From Oscillospiraceae bacterium (GTDB taxonomy: Bacteria; Bacillota; Clostridia; Oscillospirales; Oscillospiraceae), in assembly GCA_015067995.1 (NCBI GenBank), contig SVLJ01000008.1:40193-104192 (forward strand): a DNA stretch of 64,000 bases, read 5' to 3'. A model generated the notes under the pieces. The model was given only the letters and a program-made list of their open reading frames with translations. It had not been told where the DNA came from and did not search any database. Below, piece after piece: positions 9,518-17,433 of this stretch (its first letter is position 1; each line of letters opens with the position of its first letter). Made by a program: the position numbers and the translations under genes.

Positions 9518-10507
9518 ATGGAAAAGAAAACGCTGAAGGAAAAGCTGAAGAAAATCAATATCATCGACCTGATAGCGGTGGTGCTCATCGTGCTGGTGGC
9601 CCTGGTGGTTCTGTGGAAGGTGGCAGACAAGATTTTGCCCTTTGACAAAGATCCTGGTACCGCGTCCAGCAGTACGGTCGGCGCAACATCCCAGACGCCT
9701 GCGGGCAGTGGCGCGGCATCTTCCAGCGGCGAGAAGGAAGATCCCATGGTCTATGTGACCTTCACCGTGCGTGCGGAAAACAAGCCGGCGGCAATGTATG
9801 AAAAGGTGCAGGAGCATATCCCCAGTCAGCTGATGATGAGCGGTGTTCTGTATGACGGCTGGGTGGTCGGTGTGGAGAAGGAGCCGGTTCTCGTGCTGGC
9901 ATCTGACGGAACATGGGTGGAAGACCCCAAGCATGTGAATCTGCTGTTTACCGTAGAGGCTACCGTGCCCCGTACCGCGATCATGACCACGCTGGTGGGT
10001 ACGCAGGAGGTACGGATCGGCGATCCCGGCTATGACCTGAATACCGAGTATCTGGAGTTCCGGGATACCACTGTGGTGGATGTGAAGTGGGAGGACTGGG
10101 ACTTCGGTGCGGATCGCAAGGAAACCAATAAGGAAAAACTGGAAAAGAAGGGACTTCAGCCCATTACCTATGTTGTCCGTGCGGAGAACAGACCGGCGGC
10201 ACTGTATGAAAACGTGAAGGAGTATATCCCCAGCCAGCTGATGGCTTCCGGTGCGCTGCAATACGGTTGGGTGGTCGGCGTAGAGAAGGAGCCTGTTATG
10301 GTGCTGACGGCCGGCGGCGAATGGGTGGAAGACCCCGCGCACGTGACACTTCTGTTCACCGTGGAGGCCTATGTGCCCCGCACCGATGTGAAGACCACGC
10401 TGGTGGGTACGCAGGAGGTCCGCATTGGCCGTCCGCAGTATACCCTGAAAACAGAGTATCTGGAGATCCGGAATACCACCGTAGTGGATATTGATTGGGG
10501 ACGCTGA
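9518..10507 (+). CDS. DUF4330-like membrane-anchored protein with two tandem repeats
   Basis: N-terminal INIIDLIAVVLIVLVALVVLWKV TM; two near-identical ~115-aa repeats; AAAGGAG before start. Confidence 0.75.
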   Translation: MEKKTLKEKLKKINIIDLIAVVLIVLVALVVLWKVADKILPFDKDPGTASSSTVGATSQTPAGSGAASSSGEKEDPMVYVTFTVRAENKPAAMYEKVQEHIPSQLMMSGVLYDGWVVGVEKEPVLVLASDGTWVEDPKHVNLLFTVEATVPRTAIMTTLVGTQEVRIGDPGYDLNTEYLEFRDTTVVDVKWEDWDFGADRKETNKEKLEKKGLQPITYVVRAENRPAALYENVKEYIPSQLMASGALQYGWVVGVEKEPVMVLTAGGEWVEDPAHVTLLFTVEAYVPRTDVKTTLVGTQEVRIGRPQYTLKTEYLEIRNTTVVDIDWGR

Positions 10508-10536
10508 GTCTTTCTGCTGACGACGGAAACTGAATC

Positions 10537-10569
10537 ACAGGGCGGGCGCTGCGGCGCCTGCCCTGTTTG
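10537..10569 (+). terminator. Intrinsic terminator-like hairpin
   Basis: acagggcgggcgctgcggcgcctgccctgttt. Confidence 0.7.
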
Positions 10570-10610
10570 ACAAAACGGCTGGAAATTCACGAAACACAGA
10601 CCGGTTTCCC

Positions 10611-10639
10611 TTGCGCTTTGCGGGAGGGTGCTTTATAAT
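10611..10639 (+). promoter_or_regulatory. SigA-type promoter for transketolase genes
   Basis: TTGCGC - 17 bp - TATAAT. Confidence 0.65.
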
Positions 10640-10706
10640 GATTATGTGAAACGCTTCGGCGGCATCTGACGCCGCCGGTCAAATACCAAACGAAAGGGAG
10701 AACCTC

Positions 10707-11552
10707 ATGACAGCCAACGATAAAAAGCAGTTGATGACCATGGCCTGTAAGGTTCGTATGGGCGTTGTTACCGGCACCCACGCAGCCAAGGCAGGTCACC
10801 CCGGCGGCAGCCTGTCTGCTGCAGATGTGTTTACCTATCTCTATGCCAAGGAACTGAATGTAGATCCTGCCAATCCCAAGTGGGAGGATCGTGACCGCTT
10901 CGTTCTTTCCAAAGGCCACACCGCTCCCGGCCTGTATGCCGCTCTGGCACAGCGCGGATTCTTCCCCGAAAGCGACCTGCTGACCCTGCGTCATATCGGA
11001 AGCCATCTGCAGGGCCATCCCAACATGAACCTGACTCCCGGTGTGGATATGTCCACCGGTTCTCTGGGCCAGGGCATTTCTGCCGCAGCCGGTATGGCTC
11101 TGGCAGCCAAGCACACCGGCAAGACCGCCCGCGTCTATGCTCTGCTGGGCGACGGCGAGATTCAGGAAGGTCAGGTGTGGGAGGCCTGCATGTTTGCGGC
11201 CCACTATAAGCTGGATAACTTCTGCATCATCGTGGACAACAACGGTCTGCAGATCGATGGCCGCGTGGCAGACGTCATGAGTCCCTATCCCATCCCTGAA
11301 AAGCTGGAGGCATTCGGCTTCGCTGTGAAGCAGATCGACGGCCATGACTTTGATCAGATCGAGGCAGCCTTCGCACAGGCTAAAGAGACCAAGGGCAAGC
11401 CTTTTGCTATCGTCATGAAGACCACCAAGGGCAAGGGCGTCAGCTTCATGGAGGACAACGCCGGTTGGCACGGCAAGGCTCCCAACGATGAAGAGTACGC
11501 AAAGGCAATGGCCGAGCTGACCGCTCAGCTGGCAGAAGTGGAGGCGATGTAA
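10707..11552 (+). CDS. Transketolase, N-terminal subunit
   Basis: TPP-binding segment LLGDGEIQEGQVWEACMFAAHYKLDNFCIIVDNNGLQIDG. Confidence 0.95.
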   Translation: MTANDKKQLMTMACKVRMGVVTGTHAAKAGHPGGSLSAADVFTYLYAKELNVDPANPKWEDRDRFVLSKGHTAPGLYAALAQRGFFPESDLLTLRHIGSHLQGHPNMNLTPGVDMSTGSLGQGISAAAGMALAAKHTGKTARVYALLGDGEIQEGQVWEACMFAAHYKLDNFCIIVDNNGLQIDGRVADVMSPYPIPEKLEAFGFAVKQIDGHDFDQIEAAFAQAKETKGKPFAIVMKTTKGKGVSFMEDNAGWHGKAPNDEEYAKAMAELTAQLAEVEAM

Positions 11553-12497
11553 ATGGCAGATGTGAAGAAGATCGCGACCCGCGACAGCTATGGCGCTGCT
11601 CTCAAGGAGCTGGCCGCACAGCATGACGATCTGATCGTCTTTGACGCAGACCTGGCCGGTGCTACCAAGACCGGCGTGTTCAAGAGCGCATATCCTGAGC
11701 GTCACTTCAACTGCGGCATTGCCGAGGGCAATATGATCGCAGTGGCCGCAGGCGCTTCCACCATGGGACTTGTTCCCTTCGCATCCACCTTCGCCATGTT
11801 CGCCGCAGGCCGCGGCTTTGAGCAGATTCGCAACTCCATCGGCTATCCCCACCTGAACGTGAAGATCGGCGCTACCCACGGCGGCATCTCCGTTGGTGAG
11901 GACGGCGCTTCCCACCAGTGCTGCGAGGACTTCGCCCTGATGCGTTCCATCCCCGGCATGGTGGTCATGTCTCCCTCTGATGATGTGGAGGCCCGCGCCG
12001 CTGTGAAGGCTGCTTACGAGCATGACGGCCCTGTGTATCTGCGCTTTGGCCGTCTGGCTGTGCCTGTGATCCACGAGGAAGAGGGGTTCGAGTTCCAGAT
12101 CGGCAAGGGCGAAGTCTTGCAGGACGGCACCGATGTTGCCATCATTGCCAACGGCCTGCTGGTGGCCGAGGCCGTGGAGGCCGGAAAGGCTCTGGCTGAG
12201 GCTGGCATCTCCGCCCGCATCATCAACATGGCTACCATCAAGCCTCTGGACGAGGAACTGGTGCTGAGGGCTGCCAAGGAATGCGGCAAGATCATCACCT
12301 GTGAGGAGCACAGCATCATCGGCGGTCTGGGCGAGGCTGTGTGCGCCTGCGTCAGCGAGAAGTGCCCCGTGCCCGTGCGCCGCATTGGCGTTAACGACGA
12401 GTTCGGTCATTCCGGACCCGCCGTGGCTCTGCTGAAGCAGTTTGGCCTGTGCGCCGAGCACATCGTGGAAGTGGCCAAGGAATTCTGCGGCAAGTAA
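11553..12497 (+). CDS. Transketolase, C-terminal subunit
   Basis: FNCGIAEGNMIAVAAGASTMGLVPFASTFAMF, transketolase Pyr domain. Confidence 0.95.
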   Translation: MADVKKIATRDSYGAALKELAAQHDDLIVFDADLAGATKTGVFKSAYPERHFNCGIAEGNMIAVAAGASTMGLVPFASTFAMFAAGRGFEQIRNSIGYPHLNVKIGATHGGISVGEDGASHQCCEDFALMRSIPGMVVMSPSDDVEARAAVKAAYEHDGPVYLRFGRLAVPVIHEEEGFEFQIGKGEVLQDGTDVAIIANGLLVAEAVEAGKALAEAGISARIINMATIKPLDEELVLRAAKECGKIITCEEHSIIGGLGEAVCACVSEKCPVPVRRIGVNDEFGHSGPAVALLKQFGLCAEHIVEVAKEFCGK

Positions 12498-12514
12498 GAT
12501 ATCTCCAAAAACGA

Positions 12515-12550
12515 AACGGTACCGGCGAAAAAAGCCGGTACCGTTTTTTG
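12515..12550. terminator. Intrinsic terminator
   Basis: acggtaccggcgaaaaaagccggtaccgtttttt. Confidence 0.88.
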
Positions 12551-12554
12551 TGTG

Positions 12555-13478
12555 CTATCGGACAGCCTGACAGATCAGCTCAATAAACTCAGCCGCAGCA
12601 GGAGAGAGCGATTGGCCGCTTGGATGTATGAACCCAAACTCAAAGGAAAACGGGGCGTCCTGTATGAGGAGGTGACGGATCACAGAGTCGTATGGTTTTT
12701 TCTGATAGGCGCTTTTGTTCATGGTGGCAATATAATAGGCATTTGTTTCCCGAAGTATTTCCGGAATCTGCTTCTGGCTGTCGGCGTATATGCACTCGCG
12801 GCAGTGGAAGATCCTCGAGATCTCATTATCTATCTGTTGAAACAAAGGGTGCTCTTTCCGGGATGAAACTCTGGTAAGCGGCTGCAGATCCCCAACAGAA
12901 ATACTATCCTGCGGATGATCGCACAGTGGGGAGGAGGGACCGAACAAAACATGCGCCTGCTCATGCGACAGAACGGAATACTCCAGACCGTGGCTGGTGA
13001 TCAGCGCCAGCCACTCTGTTTTCAGAATGGATGGCATGGCCAGAACGCCAAGCTCAGAAATGCCTTGGGAAACATCTTCGATGATCCGGCACTGAGAATC
13101 GTTGCGGTAACAGAACTCGGCGTTTTTGTCGCGGTATTTGCCGTATAGCTGATGAAAAATGCGGTTGATAAACAAGATATGGGAAACGGAAACGTTTAGC
13201 TTCTCGCCGGGGAAAAACATGCCGGAGGCCTGAGCTGCGGTGAGGATCTTCTGGTGCGCGTTGAGAATATCTGCTCCGTGCCGGACAAAGCTGTGTCCGA
13301 AATCCGTAAGCGCGATCCCACCGGGACTGCGTACAAAGATTGTTTGCTGCAGTTCCTGCTCCACAGCGTGGATGGAACTGCTGAGGGTGCTCTGTGCCAA
13401 ATACAGCTCCTGCGCTGCTTTGTTGATAGAACCGGCGCGGTATACCGCGATCACCTGCTGTATCTGTTCGATCTTCAT
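12555..13478 (-). CDS. LysR-family transcriptional regulator
   Basis: N-terminal wHTH MKIEQIQQVIAVYRAGSINKAAQELYLAQSTLSSSIHAVEQELQQTIFVR. Confidence 0.92.
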   Translation of the reverse strand: MKIEQIQQVIAVYRAGSINKAAQELYLAQSTLSSSIHAVEQELQQTIFVRSPGGIALTDFGHSFVRHGADILNAHQKILTAAQASGMFFPGEKLNVSVSHILFINRIFHQLYGKYRDKNAEFCYRNDSQCRIIEDVSQGISELGVLAMPSILKTEWLALITSHGLEYSVLSHEQAHVLFGPSSPLCDHPQDSISVGDLQPLTRVSSRKEHPLFQQIDNEISRIFHCRECIYADSQKQIPEILRETNAYYIATMNKSAYQKKPYDSVIRHLLIQDAPFSFEFGFIHPSGQSLSPAAAEFIELICQAVR

Positions 13479-13578
13479 GCGATCTTCTCCTTCCGGTGAA
13501 TGTGGTCTGCACTCATTTTACTCCATCAGGCGTGTTGTTGGCTACCGGAATTTTCGGTAACAGGATGCGAAATATTGA

Positions 13579-13597
13579 ATACGCTGCCGCAGCGTAT
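13579..13597. promoter_or_regulatory. Perfect 9-1-9 palindrome, T-N11-A LysR-type box
   Basis: ATACGCTGC-C-GCAGCGTAT, just upstream of -10 TATAGT (13604-13609). Confidence 0.6.
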
Positions 13598-13700
13598 CCG
13601 TGCTATAGTGAACATGTGGAACACAGATGTATATTTTGACTGTGGTGACCGGATTGCTGCGAGAGAAATGGACGTAAGCTGTGAAAGGAAGTAGATAATT

Positions 13701-15290
13701 ATGATGGACCTTGTTATTCGAAAAGCTATGATTTATGACGGCAGCGGTGAAGCTGCCTTTTCCGCGGATGTTGCCGTGAAGGACGGTGTTATCGCCGCTG
13801 TCGGCGAAGTACCCGGGCGGGGAAAGGTGGAGATTGACGCTGTCGGACTGTCACTGGCTCCGGGGTTTATTGATGCCCATACCCATTCCGAATGCCATGT
13901 GTTTCAGGATCCTGCCCGCCTGTGCAAGCTGCGGCAGGGCGTCACCACGGAGGTCGCCGGACAGTGTGGCTGGTCCTTTGGCCCGGCGGATGAAAACGCC
14001 CCGCAGGAATTCCGCGATTATCTGGCTGCCGTCAAAAACAGCGGTCGACCCATGCCGCTGTATACCACCGCATCCGCACTGTTTGACGCAACAGCCGCCA
14101 TGAAGCCCGGTGCTCATCAAATTTCCTTCGTGGGTCACCATGTGCTCCGTGGCTCTGTGGTAGGTATGGAGGACCGGCCTGCCACAGCGGAGGAACTGGA
14201 ACGGATGAAGGAACTGCTGGAAGGCGCCATGCGGGACGGCGCGCTGGGCATGTCTTCCGGACTGGTATACGCCCCCGGAATCTACAGCACCACGGAGGAA
14301 CTCATTGAGCTGGCCAAGGTGGTTGCCAGATACGACGGTATCTACACCACCCACATGCGCAACGAGGCCGACGGATTGCTGGCCGCGGTGGAGGAGACCA
14401 TCCGCATCGCCAGAGAGGCGAAGGTGCGGACAAACATTTCCCACATGAAGGTGATGTACCAGAAAAACCGCCCCTTACTGGATGAGGCGCTGCGCCGCAT
14501 CGAAGAGGCCAATGCGGAAGGTGCGGACATTTTCTTTGATGTCTATCCCTACGCGGCCGCGTCGGCCACACTGCTGTCCACTCTGCCGCCCAGCTATCTG
14601 ACCCGGGGCGTGGACTGGCTGGCAGAGGAACTGAGTACCCCGGAAGGCGTGGCAAAGCTGGAAAAGGCCATTATGGAACCCACGGAAGCATGGGAAAACC
14701 CGCTGCTGAACGCCGGCTTTGATCACGACATGATCGTAGATGCACCCATGACCCCGGAGGCGGAGGGCAAGCTCATTTCCGATTATGCCCGGGAGCGGGG
14801 GATGCGGGACATCGAGGGCTATGCGGAGCTCATCGTGAAAAACCGCGGCGCCGTGCGTGACATCCGCTTCCTCATGGACGAGGAAGATCTGGTGCGGCTG
14901 TACCGGCATCCCCTGTGCGTTCTGGGAACGGACGGCCTCTATACTGGCGGCACGACTCTCTCGCATCCCAGAGGATTTGCATCGTTCCCGCGCTTTCTGG
15001 GGCGGTTTATCCGGGAGAAGCAGATCCTCTCTCGGGAGGAAGGTGTTCGCCGGATCACTGGACTGCCTGCAGATCGTTACGGCTTGAGGACCAAGGGATA
15101 TATTCGCACGGGATACGACGCCGATCTGGTTCTGTTTGACTTTGAGAAGATTCTGGATCGTGCTACCTATGCCGACCCCTTCCTGCCCAACGAGGGTGTG
15201 GAAATGGTGTTTGTCAGCGGACAGGCGGCAGTGGTGCGCAATCACCCCACCGGCGTTTGCAACGGCAAGGTCTATCGGCGGGGAGACTGA
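13701..15290 (+). CDS. N-acyl-D-amino-acid deacylase family amidohydrolase
   Basis: LAPGFIDAHTHSECHVFQDP; GVTTEVAGQCGWSFGP; GTDGLYTGGTTLSHPRGFASFPRFLGRFIRE. Confidence 0.9.
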   Translation: MMDLVIRKAMIYDGSGEAAFSADVAVKDGVIAAVGEVPGRGKVEIDAVGLSLAPGFIDAHTHSECHVFQDPARLCKLRQGVTTEVAGQCGWSFGPADENAPQEFRDYLAAVKNSGRPMPLYTTASALFDATAAMKPGAHQISFVGHHVLRGSVVGMEDRPATAEELERMKELLEGAMRDGALGMSSGLVYAPGIYSTTEELIELAKVVARYDGIYTTHMRNEADGLLAAVEETIRIAREAKVRTNISHMKVMYQKNRPLLDEALRRIEEANAEGADIFFDVYPYAAASATLLSTLPPSYLTRGVDWLAEELSTPEGVAKLEKAIMEPTEAWENPLLNAGFDHDMIVDAPMTPEAEGKLISDYARERGMRDIEGYAELIVKNRGAVRDIRFLMDEEDLVRLYRHPLCVLGTDGLYTGGTTLSHPRGFASFPRFLGRFIREKQILSREEGVRRITGLPADRYGLRTKGYIRTGYDADLVLFDFEKILDRATYADPFLPNEGVEMVFVSGQAAVVRNHPTGVCNGKVYRRGD

Positions 15291-15330
15291 GGCATCTCCT
15301 GTTTCCTGTGAAATGCACATATAAACAAGG

Positions 15331-15372
15331 AGGCAGACAGCATGGCGTTTTTCCGTGCTGTCTGCCTTTTTT
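15331..15372 (+). terminator. Intrinsic terminator
   Basis: aggcagacagcatggcgtttttccgtgctgtctgcctttttt. Confidence 0.85.
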
Positions 15373-15432
15373 CTGAATGATATCGGACGAGGAAATGCTG
15401 TCGTGCGCATTCGCGGTCTTGCAGCCAGAACG

Positions 15433-16248
15433 TCAGTTCTCGCCGATGTGGTAGAGGTCGGTGCGTCTCGCTGCGAGGATGGGCAGCTGCTGACGGACGG
15501 CGGTCAACCGGTGGAAGTCCAGTTCTGCGTAAAGGATATCTGCTTCACTGCCTGCACGGCACAGCACCGTGCCCCAGGGGTCCACAGCGATGGAGTTGCC
15601 GTAGGCAACATAGGGGCCGTTTTCGTCGCGGGCAGGGGAGACACCGATGGTGAACACCTGATTATCCACTGCCCGCTGGCGGAACAGCAGCTCCCAGTGA
15701 GCGGGGCCGGTGGTCATGTTGAAGGCGGCGGGGACGATGATGGCTTTGGCTCCCCTAAAGGTCATGCAGCGGGCCAGTTCTTCAAAGCGCAGGTCGAAGC
15801 AGATGCACAGGCCGAAGGTGCCGAATACTGTTTCAAAGGTGGTGATGGCGTTTCCGGGGGAGAGGGTGTCCGATTCTTTGAATCGCTGGCCGCCAGGCAC
15901 ATCAATGTCGAAGAGATGTGCTTTCCGGTGTCGGGCGATCTGCGCGCCGGTGGGATCAAAGACGAAGCTGGTGTTGTATACCCGGTCTTCCTCCAACTCC
16001 GGAATGGAGCCGCCCACCACATAGATGCCGGCTTCGGCAGCAGAGTCGGAAAGAATCTGCCATGCCGGGCCGCCGGCTTCCTCGCCATAGGGACGGAAAC
16101 AGCTGTTTTCATAGGGGCAGCAGAACATCTCCGGCAGCACGGCCATGTCCGCGCCGTTCCGTGCAGCCTGACGAATGGACTTCGCCGCACGGGTCAGGTT
16201 GTCTTGCTTGTCTGCCGTCACGGGAAACTGGATCATTGCAACTTTCAT
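15433..16248 (-). CDS. Carbon-nitrogen hydrolase (nitrilase/omega-amidase-like)
   Basis: E-K-C triad contexts VLPEMFCCPYEN, ARHRKAHLFDIDVPGG and GLCICFDLRFEELAR. Confidence 0.92.
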   Translation of the reverse strand: MKVAMIQFPVTADKQDNLTRAAKSIRQAARNGADMAVLPEMFCCPYENSCFRPYGEEAGGPAWQILSDSAAEAGIYVVGGSIPELEEDRVYNTSFVFDPTGAQIARHRKAHLFDIDVPGGQRFKESDTLSPGNAITTFETVFGTFGLCICFDLRFEELARCMTFRGAKAIIVPAAFNMTTGPAHWELLFRQRAVDNQVFTIGVSPARDENGPYVAYGNSIAVDPWGTVLCRAGSEADILYAELDFHRLTAVRQQLPILAARRTDLYHIGEN

Positions 16249-16281
16249 AAAGCCTGTCAGCTCCTTTGTCAGACGAGGTTA

Positions 16282-16935
16282 TTATTGGATCTCGCTGCCG
16301 CCCCATTCCACCACAGTGAAGCCGCTGCGGATGGGGGCTGTGAGAGTCTGGATGGGGATATCCACGGGGGCGTCCAGCTCTTGCCAGGCCATAAAGACAC
16401 GGATGAGGGTGTCCGGGGCGGGGGAGACGGTGAGCTGCGCGGCATCGGTGTAGGCGTCGGTCTGGAAGGCAATGAGATTATAGGCATTGCTTTCCATCCG
16501 GGGCAGCCAGTAGATGATGAACTCATTGGCCTCACGCTCGGTCAGACCAAGCTGCGCCAGAGCGTTCTCCAGAAAGACGGCGGTGTCTGTGCCGGGGACG
16601 CAGAAGCCCTGTGAGAAGTCATAGTTCGCATTGGACTCCGCTTCCCAGTAGAGACAGTAGTATTCCCGTCCGTTGGTGTCGGTAAGGGTGCCGTCCGGCT
16701 GTGCGGTGACGCGCCAGCCGTTGTCATAGGCAGGATAAACGGTGGTGAGTTTGCCGGTGACATCCAGCTTCACAGTGACGTCGGTGGCCTCTTCCGGGTA
16801 GAGGTAGATCACCGGCTTGGCCAGTTCTACACAGCCGGGGTCGCCGGGGATCACCTGCAGAAGTACAAAAATGATGAAGGTAGCAATCAACAGTGTCAGT
16901 AAGTGCTTGAGAACGATCTTGATAATGCTGTTCAT
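16282..16935 (-). CDS. Uncharacterised membrane-anchored protein with KPVIYLYPEE motif
   Basis: N-terminal TM; AKPVIYLYPEEATDVTVKLDVTGKLTTVYPAYDNGWRVTAQPDGTLTD. Confidence 0.7.
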   Translation of the reverse strand: MNSIIKIVLKHLLTLLIATFIIFVLLQVIPGDPGCVELAKPVIYLYPEEATDVTVKLDVTGKLTTVYPAYDNGWRVTAQPDGTLTDTNGREYYCLYWEAESNANYDFSQGFCVPGTDTAVFLENALAQLGLTEREANEFIIYWLPRMESNAYNLIAFQTDAYTDAAQLTVSPAPDTLIRVFMAWQELDAPVDIPIQTLTAPIRSGFTVVEWGGSEIQ

Positions 16936-16958
16936 AAAGGCATCCTTTCAGCAGATGG

Positions 16959-17255
16959 TCATGGTTCCTTTTTCTGATTCGTTTCAGTTTCCTTCTTGTT
17001 CTTCTTTTTCAGGGCACCGATGGCGATGCTGACCACATAGTACACGCCAATGGCTGCCGCACCGCCAATGATGGCAGGGGTGGGATTGGTTGGCTCTTTT
17101 TCGGCAGGCGCTTCCACCGATACATCCGGTGTACTGCCCACTGCGGGCTGTGATAAACCGTCGTCCGTCAGGTAGACGTAGACCACCATCACCAGCGCCA
17201 GCAGAACGCACACCAGGAGTGTGCGCTTGTGGTTGCTTTTTTTCATAATACTCAT
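16959..17255 (-). CDS. Small membrane protein with two predicted TM segments
   Basis: GGAGGAAAGATTCC before ATG; hydrophobic segments LLVCVLLALVMVVYVYL and AIIGGAAAIGVYYVVSIAIGAL. Confidence 0.6.
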   Translation of the reverse strand: MSIMKKSNHKRTLLVCVLLALVMVVYVYLTDDGLSQPAVGSTPDVSVEAPAEKEPTNPTPAIIGGAAAIGVYYVVSIAIGALKKKNKKETETNQKKEP

Positions 17256-17337
17256 GGAATCTTTCCTCCGCAAGCGTGTTTATAGTATTCAGTATATCAG
17301 ATGCTTCACGGCCTGTAAAGGAAGAGGGGAGAGACCG

Positions 17338-17366
17338 TTGCAAATCGCAGCGAAAAACGGTATACT
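17338..17366 (+). promoter_or_regulatory. SigA-type promoter for ygiQ-like gene
   Basis: TTGCAA - 17 bp - TATACT. Confidence 0.65.
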
Positions 17367-17433
17367 ATAAAATTATCGACAGTTCGATATCCCTCCGCCC
17401 CGCAGCGGAGAGACTACGATACAGGAGGCCGAT

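Noticed and set aside
10587-12461. 624-aa minus-strand ORF opposite transketolase genes
   Set aside because: Antisense shadow of two well-identified genes.
15355-16614. 419-aa plus-strand ORF opposite the nitrilase
   Set aside because: Opposite strand carries the intact E-K-C nitrilase motifs; shadow ORF.
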